DNA of 17,740 bases, taken from assembly GCA_002293145.1 (NCBI GenBank), contig DBCO01000024.1, forward strand, positions 1 to 17,740, written 5' to 3'. Source of the stretch: Akkermansiaceae bacterium UBA956. GTDB taxonomy: Bacteria > Verrucomicrobiota > Verrucomicrobiia > Verrucomicrobiales > Akkermansiaceae. The notes beneath the pieces are model-generated. The model worked only from the letters and a program-made list of their open reading frames with translations. It searched no databases and was not told the DNA's origin. Both the position numbers and the translations under genes were made by a program. Positions within the stretch are counted from its first letter, which is position 1. Each line of letters begins with the position of its first letter. Positions 12,604 to 17,740 of this stretch are shown in pieces.

Positions 12604-13959
12604 ATGAAAACAACACGCACACTATGGACCTTGTTTGTCGCTTTGTCCGGCGCATCCGCGCTAGCACAAAATGGCGTCGTCGATCTCACCAAACTCCACA
12701 ACTACGCAAACCAACCGCGCCCAGCCTACATTACGCGTGACAACACACCTAGCAACAATGCAATTACCGATGCAGGCGCCACACTCGGTCGCATTTTGTT
12801 TTATGACAAACGCTTGTCACGCAACAGTACCGTGAGTTGCTCCTCTTGCCACGAGCAATCACGCGGCTTTGGCGATGACGCAACCGCGAGCCTCGGCATC
12901 AATGGCTCCACAGGTCGGCACTCGATGCGCCTAATCAATAGCCGCTTTTCGAACGAATCGAAATTTTTCTGGGATGAGCGAGCTGCATCACTGGAAATTC
13001 AAACGACTCAGCCGATCCAAGACCACGTCGAAATGGGCTTCAGCGGCATCAGCGGTGACCCCGCTTTTGCCGATCTTGTCGCGCGGCTCACCACGATTCC
13101 CGAATATCGAGTGCTCTTCGCCATGACTTTCGGAAATGCCACAATCACCGAAACACGCGTGCAGCAATCCCTCGCTCAATTCGTCCGCAGCATCCAATCC
13201 TTCGATTCCAAATACGACATCGGCCGCGCACAGGCAAATGACAATCAACCATTTCCTAACTTCACCACCGCAGAAAATGCCGGTAAGGTTCTATTCATCA
13301 ATACTCCCGGCCCAGGCGGCGGCGCTGGTTGTGCAGGCTGCCATGCGCCGCCAGAATTCGCCATCGATCCGAACAGCCGAAACAATGGCACCACCGGCGT
13401 GATCGCAGTGGGCACTGGCACTGATCTCACCAATACCCGTTCGCCGTCCTTACGAGACGCCGTGGGCCCCAGCGGCCAATCCAACGGTGGTCTCATGCAC
13501 GATGCTAGCAAATCCACACTCGCTGATGTGATCAACCACTACAATGCTATCCCCGGCGATAACGCCAACCTCGACAACCGCTTGCGCCGACCCGGTGGTG
13601 GCGTGCAAAATCTCAATCTCACGCAGACCCAAAAAGACAACCTTGCTGCTTTTTTACGCACCCTCACCGGCGCCAACATTTATACCGATCAAAAATGGTC
13701 CACTCCATTCAACGCTCAAGGTGACCTTGAACTTATCATCTTGCCCGCATCCGCGTCGACTCTCACAAAAAATTCCAACGGAACCGTTACCATCCGTTGC
13801 TCCGCCGCTGAGGGGCTCACGTATCGCTTCGAAAGTTCCACTGATCTCAGTCAATGGAACCTCATCACCACCGTTACTACTGATGCTACCGGACTAATCG
13901 ACCGAACCGTTCCCATGCCATACCTGAACCAATTCTTCCGCTTCACTTACATTCCCTAA
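12604..13959 (+). CDS. di-haem cytochrome c peroxidase (CcpA/MauG family) with C-terminal extension
   Basis: This 451-residue periplasmic enzyme reduces hydrogen peroxide to water using electrons from c-type cytochromes. A signal peptide ending SASALAQ (residues 1-22) supports the ATG at 12604 over upstream in-frame ATGs at 12565 and 12568. The two haem attachment sites are CSSCH (79-83) and CAGCH (243-247). Between and around them are GRILFYDKRLSRNSTVSC, FFWDERAASLEIQTTQPI, VEMGF and EYRVLFAMTF, all typical of the family. The late motif GLMHDASKSTLADVINHYN corresponds to the family's 'MHDG…TL-EV--HY'. Usual mature length is about 320-350 residues. The extra ~70 C-terminal residues (about 380-451, containing YRFESSTDLSQWNLITTV and ending FFRFTYIP) look like a small beta-sandwich module common in verrucomicrobial secreted proteins. 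No cytochrome biogenesis genes are in view. Confidence 0.92.
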   Translation: MKTTRTLWTLFVALSGASALAQNGVVDLTKLHNYANQPRPAYITRDNTPSNNAITDAGATLGRILFYDKRLSRNSTVSCSSCHEQSRGFGDDATASLGINGSTGRHSMRLINSRFSNESKFFWDERAASLEIQTTQPIQDHVEMGFSGISGDPAFADLVARLTTIPEYRVLFAMTFGNATITETRVQQSLAQFVRSIQSFDSKYDIGRAQANDNQPFPNFTTAENAGKVLFINTPGPGGGAGCAGCHAPPEFAIDPNSRNNGTTGVIAVGTGTDLTNTRSPSLRDAVGPSGQSNGGLMHDASKSTLADVINHYNAIPGDNANLDNRLRRPGGGVQNLNLTQTQKDNLAAFLRTLTGANIYTDQKWSTPFNAQGDLELIILPASASTLTKNSNGTVTIRCSAAEGLTYRFESSTDLSQWNLITTVTTDATGLIDRTVPMPYLNQFFRFTYIP

Positions 13960-14076
13960 TTCTGGTCATCAGATTAAAAAATATCCATACCTACCCGAGA
14001 AAATAGCTCATTACGCCATCAGCGACTTTCCTTGCTCAAGACACAGTTTCTTCTTCCCTGTAGAGCTGAATTCGCG

Positions 14077-14082
14077 TGTAAT
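14077..14082 (+). promoter_or_regulatory. possible -10 box upstream of zwf
   Basis: TGTAAT at 14077-14082 lies 12 nt before the zwf ATG. A weak TTCCCT sits 17 bp upstream of it (14054-14059). No Shine-Dalgarno is present. This is weak evidence. Confidence 0.25.
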
Positions 14083-14094
14083 CTCTGTCCGCTC

Positions 14095-15627
14095 ATGAAC
14101 AATCCGTTTCGAGAAGATTTAGTTTCGCGCACCCGCCCCGAGGCTTGCACCGTCGTCATTTTTGGTGCCACTGGCGACCTCACACACCGCAAGCTAGTTC
14201 CAGCACTTTACAACCTCGCACTCGATGGCGAGTTGCCACCCGGCGTGAAAATCATTGGCTTTGCACGTCGCGAAAAATCCGATGCCGAATTCCGCGCCGG
14301 CCTCGAAGAGCTCAACTGCAAAGTATCGCGCACTGGTCATGATGACGCAGTCTGGAGCAGCATCGCGCCGAATATTCACTACCACCAAAGCGAGTTCACC
14401 GATGCCGAAGGCTATGCGCGTCTCGCTGCCACCCTCGATGCCATTGATCGAGACCGCGGCGGCAATGGCAATCGACTCTTCTACATCGCAAGTGCGCCCG
14501 AGTTTTTTGATGACATCTTGACCCAGCTAAAAAACGCCGGACTCAACGAAGCGAAAGAGGGCTACTGGGCTCGTGTGATTGTCGAGAAGCCATTCGGTAC
14601 GGACCTCTCCACCGCCCAACACCTCAATCGTATCGTCAATCAAACATTCAAGGAAAAAGACACATACCGCATCGATCACTACTTAGGCAAGGAAACCGCG
14701 CAAAACCTCATGGTGCTGCGCTTTGCTAACGCCATCTTTGAACCCCTTTGGAACAGCCGCTACATCGAACAGGTTCAGATCACATGCTCCGAAAACCTCG
14801 GCATGGAAGGTGGCCGAGGTGGCTACTATGACAAATCCGGTGCGCTCCGTGATATGGTGCAAAATCACCTCCTCCAGCTTCTCAGCCTCGTCGCCATGGA
14901 GCCCCCCACCGACCTTAGTGCCGATGGAATACGCGATGAAAAAGTCAAGGTTATTCGCTCGATGCGCAAGTGGGATACTGCCGATAAAGTCGCTCAAAAC
15001 GTCGTTCGCGCTCAATACAGCAAAGGCAGCGTGTGCGGCAAATCCGTGCCCGGCTATCGCGAAGAAGACCGCGTCGATCCCGAATCGATGACCGAATCCT
15101 ACGTTGCCCTGCGCATTATGATCGACACCTGGCGCTGGAGCGGAGTCCCTTTCTACATTCGCGTCGGTAAGCAACTCCCGAAGAAAGCCACCGAGATCTC
15201 GGTGCACTTCAAGTCCCCTCCAGGAGTGCTCTTCAATGCCCTGTCCACAGGCGTTCCTGGCGGCAATGTACTCGCCATCCGCATTCAGCCCGATGAAGGC
15301 ATTTCCCTGCGCATGGTCTCCAAAATCCCCGGCACCAGCCTTCGTCTTGAGCCCGTCAAAATGGATTTCCAGTACAGCACTAGCTTCGGCAAACCTAGTC
15401 CAGAAGCCTATGAACGCCTCCTCCTTGATGCCATCGCCGGAGATGCCACGCTTTTCGCTCGCCGCGATGAAGTCGAAGAAGCTTGGAAATTTATCGACTG
15501 CATCGAGCAAGCCTGGCACCAATCCACCACTGCCGTTCCCATGGCCGAATATGTCGCAGGTACTTGGGGCCCTAAAGAAGCCGATGACCTCCTCCATGAA
15601 GATGGAAACAGCTGGCGCCGTCTCTAA
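14095..15627 (+). CDS. zwf: glucose-6-phosphate 1-dehydrogenase
   Basis: This 510-residue cytosolic enzyme oxidises glucose 6-phosphate to 6-phosphogluconolactone with NADP+, the entry step of the oxidative pentose phosphate pathway. The Rossmann motif FGATGDLTHRKLVPALYNL begins at about residue 23. VIVEKPFGTDL is the expected KPFG element, and the active-site signature RIDHYLGKE carries the catalytic His and the substrate-binding Lys. NSRYIEQVQI, GYYDKSGALRDMVQNHL, PFYIRVGKQLPKK and YERLLLDAIAGD (C-terminal half) are all standard. Length matches the bacterial family (about 480-515). An in-frame TTG at 14032 would add 21 residues with no homology, so ATG 14095 (MNNPFREDL) is preferred. It is followed 13 nt later by opcA on the same strand, a functional pair. 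Confidence 0.96.
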   Translation: MNNPFREDLVSRTRPEACTVVIFGATGDLTHRKLVPALYNLALDGELPPGVKIIGFARREKSDAEFRAGLEELNCKVSRTGHDDAVWSSIAPNIHYHQSEFTDAEGYARLAATLDAIDRDRGGNGNRLFYIASAPEFFDDILTQLKNAGLNEAKEGYWARVIVEKPFGTDLSTAQHLNRIVNQTFKEKDTYRIDHYLGKETAQNLMVLRFANAIFEPLWNSRYIEQVQITCSENLGMEGGRGGYYDKSGALRDMVQNHLLQLLSLVAMEPPTDLSADGIRDEKVKVIRSMRKWDTADKVAQNVVRAQYSKGSVCGKSVPGYREEDRVDPESMTESYVALRIMIDTWRWSGVPFYIRVGKQLPKKATEISVHFKSPPGVLFNALSTGVPGGNVLAIRIQPDEGISLRMVSKIPGTSLRLEPVKMDFQYSTSFGKPSPEAYERLLLDAIAGDATLFARRDEVEEAWKFIDCIEQAWHQSTTAVPMAEYVAGTWGPKEADDLLHEDGNSWRRL

Positions 15628-15640
15628 AACTCACAACGAT

Positions 15641-16768
15641 ATGAGTAGCGATACCACAACTATCCTCGATAATTCCAACTCTAGTGAGCTAGATCCCATA
15701 CTTGGTCAAGAAGTCGCCATCGGGAGTATCGACGCCGAGTTGCGTAAACTTTGGGCGGTTGACAAGGCTCGGACCAACGCATGCCTCATCAATTTCGCCT
15801 TCTATTCCGAGCAAAAAGGCTCCCTTACGCTCAATTCTCGCATCGTCAGCGAACTTACCCGCGACCATGCCTGCCGCGCGCTACTCATCGAGATGGATCG
15901 CAGCGCCTCTCAGCCTTCACTTCGCGCTTGGGTTACTGCTCACTGCCATCTAAGCCAAGGAAAAAAATCCGTGTGCTGTGAGCAAATCGCTTTTGCTCTC
16001 ACCGGTGTTTCCCGTGGCCGACTCCGTAATACCGTTTTTGCCCATCTCAGTAGTGACCTACCCCTCATTCTCTGGTGGCAAGGCGAACTGTCACCCATTT
16101 TCGAAGAACGTCTCTACTCCGTCATCGATCGCTTTGTCTTCGACAGCTCAAGCTGGTCCAACCCACAAGCATCTTTTACCATCATTGATCAAGCGGTTCA
16201 CGGTAGCAAACGACCACTTGTCATCCAAGATCTCGCGTGGACACGCACCTACCAGTATCGCCTGGCCCTCGCATCGCTCTTTGATGATCCACTCGCTCAG
16301 CAAAATCTATCTCACATTTCACAAATCGAGATCACACACCACCCCCTTCATAGAAACTCAGCTCTCCAACTCCTCTCGTGGCTTGCCACCCAAGCTGTTT
16401 GGCGCCAGGGCCTAGAGCTCCAACTTACGGTTTCCCACAACCACGCTCAGAGAGAAAGTTATCACTTCGAGCACAAAACCGGGGAATCAATTCAAGCTAC
16501 ACTAATCAGCGATGAACAAGCGGCTCCTATCGCGCAACTGAGTATCACAGGTGGACCTATGAGTCTTGTGGTCAATCGAGAGCCTAGCTCAGCGCACATC
16601 CACATGCGCCTCAGTGTTGGTGATCATATTACCGAGACACTGGCCCCTGCTGGTTGCGATGATTGTGCCATGCTCATTGGTGACCAACTCGCCCGCGGCG
16701 GAAAAAACTCCCTCTTCCTGAAAATCCTTCCCCTCTTCCAAAACCTACTTGAGAGCCAATTGCCTTAA
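15641..16768 (+). CDS. opcA: glucose-6-phosphate dehydrogenase assembly protein
   Basis: This 375-residue soluble protein matches the OpcA family, first described in cyanobacteria as an allosteric/assembly factor that activates Zwf. Recognisable segments are the N-terminal IDAELRKLW and ARTNACLINFAFYS, then the core CCEQIAFALTG and the block FAHLSSDLPLILWWQGELSP, which is very typical. Next come DRFVFDSSSW, VIQDLAWTRTYQYRLALASLFDD and the C-terminal GCDDCAMLIGDQLARGG. The start ATG at 15641 lies 13 nt after the zwf stop. Extending the frame further upstream would run through the zwf gene. Spacing, strand and function all indicate one operon with zwf. It is the last gene before a strong hairpin terminator. 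Confidence 0.92.
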   Translation: MSSDTTTILDNSNSSELDPILGQEVAIGSIDAELRKLWAVDKARTNACLINFAFYSEQKGSLTLNSRIVSELTRDHACRALLIEMDRSASQPSLRAWVTAHCHLSQGKKSVCCEQIAFALTGVSRGRLRNTVFAHLSSDLPLILWWQGELSPIFEERLYSVIDRFVFDSSSWSNPQASFTIIDQAVHGSKRPLVIQDLAWTRTYQYRLALASLFDDPLAQQNLSHISQIEITHHPLHRNSALQLLSWLATQAVWRQGLELQLTVSHNHAQRESYHFEHKTGESIQATLISDEQAAPIAQLSITGGPMSLVVNREPSSAHIHMRLSVGDHITETLAPAGCDDCAMLIGDQLARGGKNSLFLKILPLFQNLLESQLP

Positions 16769-16836
16769 GTCCGTAACAATCAGCATTCATTAGTTGCATT
16801 CAGAGCGTATTTACGAAGCTAAGGTCAATTGCATTT

Positions 16837-16891
16837 CAAAAAAAGAGGGCGGCGAATCCTTGTGATACTTGATCGATTCGCCGCCCCTTTT
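16837..16891. terminator. strong hairpin terminator after opcA (possibly bidirectional)
   Basis: GGGCGGCGAATC (16847-16858) pairs perfectly over 12 bp with GATTCGCCGCCC (16875-16886) around a 16-nt loop. On the plus strand it is followed by CTTTT (16887-16891). On the minus strand the distal side gives TCTTTTTTT (the A-rich run at 16838-16846). It therefore could stop transcription from both directions, ending the zwf-opcA operon and insulating it from the rRNA operon. Confidence 0.82.
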
Positions 16892-17046
16892 GGTATACAC
16901 TGAGGAAAACCCTAAACCAACAGTGACATCATGGATTATAGCGAATTCCGTGCCAACCTTTATGGAACTCTGCCAGCATGAATCCTTTTCAGGGAATACT
17001 CGTCAGCAGTCCATTGGATCTTCCTTGATCCCAATCTACGGAACAC
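16892..17046. other. gene-free spacer between two terminators
   Basis: These 155 bp lie between the opcA terminator and the rRNA terminator. The only coding potential is tiny ORFs, for example a plus-strand 16-codon ATG frame starting at 16931 (MDYSEFRANLYG…) that stops in an ATGA. No promoter pair, tRNA or repeat is convincing. Confidence 0.4.
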
Positions 17047-17085
17047 AAAAAAAAAGAGCCCCGTTCATATTGCTATGAACGGGGC
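17047..17085 (-). terminator. rRNA operon Rho-independent terminator
   Basis: On the minus strand, a 12-bp perfect stem formed by positions 17074-17085 and 17058-17069 (core GCCCCGTTCATA) closes a 4-nt loop. After CTC.. a nine-T run follows (A-run at 17047-17055 on the plus strand). It starts 5 nt after the 3' end of 5S rRNA. Confidence 0.93.
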
Positions 17086-17090
17086 ATATA

Positions 17091-17205
17091 CCTGGCGACG
17101 ACCTACTCTCACAAGACCTATCGTCTCACTACCATTGGCGCTGAAGCGTTTCACTTCCGGGTTCGGAATGGGACCGGGTGGTTCCACTTCGCTGTGGTCA
17201 CCAGA
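17091..17205 (-). rRNA. rrf: 5S ribosomal RNA
   Basis: The minus strand reads TCTGGTGACC at its 5' end and GTCGCCAGG at its 3' end, which pair to form helix I. Between them are the conserved loop segments around CCCGGTCCCATTCCGAACCC and GGTAGTGAGA. The length of 115 nt fits bacterial 5S. The ends are estimated from helix I pairing and may be off by one or two bases. Confidence 0.95.
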
Positions 17206-17460
17206 GGGCAGTCTTGTATTTTCTAGCGTGAGCTAGTTTTATTCAAAACTGAATCTCTGGGGACATTCGATATCAATGCTGAAATTCTGAAACTCTGAGA
17301 TGCTGAAATTGGATTTGGCTTCGCTTTCAGCTTTTCAGATTTTCCGCTTTTCAGCGTTTATCTTTTAGTCGCTCTCTGACATCTACATGGAGGCTCTGAT
17401 TTGAGTCTCGTAAAGAAAAGATTTTGATCTGTAGTCCTTGGTAAAATAGCCGATTTCGAA
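17206..17460 (-). other. 23S-5S internal transcribed spacer
   Basis: This is a spacer of about 255 nt with no tRNA. It contains a small perfect hairpin CTAGC-GTGA-GCTAG (17223-17236) close to the 5S and a cluster of CTGAAA-type repeats in inverted arrangement (17278-17356). Another short stem GATTTC-GAA-GAAATC (17452-17466) spans the 23S 3' end. These probably serve RNase III-type processing of the precursor, which is inference. Confidence 0.7.
17278..17356. repeat. cluster of CTGAAA repeats forming a long imperfect hairpin
   Basis: The left arm has GCTGAAA (17278-17284), CTGAAA (17287-17292), CTGAGA (17295-17300) and GCTGAAA (17302-17308). The right arm has TTTCAGC (17325-17331), TTTCAG (17333-17338) and TTTCAGC (17349-17355), their reverse complements. 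The arms can fold into a stem with a 16-nt loop (17309-17324). It lies inside the transcribed 23S-5S spacer. Confidence 0.65.

Positions 17461-17740
<280 letters not shown>

Noticed and set aside
14683..15597. 304-codon minus-strand ORF opposite zwf
   Set aside because: It is antisense to zwf, whose signature motifs are intact. The composition (Gly/Ala/Phe/His rich) is typical of a shadow frame.
16931..16981. Tiny ORF MDYSEFRANLYG… between the two terminators
   Set aside because: It has only 16 codons, no promoter pair or ribosome binding site, and no recognisable family. It could be a gene remnant, but nothing supports expression.
16869..17078. 69-codon plus-strand frame between opcA and the rRNA operon
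   Set aside because: It has a TTG start inside the terminator stem, runs into the rRNA terminator, and has no protein-like pattern.

Overview
The window is chromosomal DNA of roughly 50% GC from a Gram-negative-type bacterium, most likely a member of the Verrucomicrobiota. This placement is an inference. It rests on a secretin-like protein ending in a 'PGFV-SPY…VD-x-G-x-PGT-V-DP' motif and on a di-haem peroxidase with a C-terminal 'SSTDL-x-W … FFRF' tail. Both resemble recurrent modules of verrucomicrobial exported proteins, as I recall them. Shine-Dalgarno sequences are rare, and several genes have a -10-like hexamer only 6-9 nt before the start codon, which suggests widespread leaderless transcription.

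Layout. 1-780: poorly recognisable DNA with a possible truncated plus-strand ORF, a motif that may be an insertion-sequence-associated remnant, and a minus-strand hypothetical gene that looks frameshifted. 785-2704 (minus): a POT-family peptide transporter whose last loop carries a large soluble insert with a pseudopilin (GspG)-like motif. 2823-5564 (plus): a DUF4126 membrane protein translationally coupled to a ROK fructokinase, then a Bax-inhibitor-1 family membrane protein, a clear intrinsic terminator and a glutaredoxin-like protein. 5557-12015 (minus): a same-strand run, in transcription order, of an orphan DNA methyltransferase, a GH20 beta-N-acetylhexosaminidase, a secretin-like exported protein, a ParD-like antitoxin with its RelE/ParE toxin, and O-acetylhomoserine sulfhydrylase (metY). 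MetY converges on the glutaredoxin gene with an 8-nt overlap. 12139-16768 (plus): yjdM/phnA, a di-haem cytochrome c peroxidase, zwf and opcA, followed by a strong hairpin terminator. 17047-17740 (minus): the end of an rRNA operon (3' part of 23S, spacer, 5S, terminator). The 16S and the rest of 23S lie beyond the right edge.

Functionally the set is mostly housekeeping and nutrient scavenging: peptide uptake, hexosamine release from chitin- or peptidoglycan-type glycans, fructose phosphorylation, oxidative pentose phosphate entry (zwf with its assembly factor opcA), sulfur assimilation into homocysteine, and periplasmic peroxide removal. Mobile or defence-flavoured content is limited to the toxin-antitoxin pair, the solitary methyltransferase and the debris at the left edge. 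I did not find a convincing multi-gene undescribed system. The most unusual items are the pseudopilin-like insert inside the POT transporter, the barrel-less secretin-like protein, the BI-1 homologue lacking both pH-sensor aspartates, the possible frameshifted gene at the left, and the repeated leaderless-promoter geometry.
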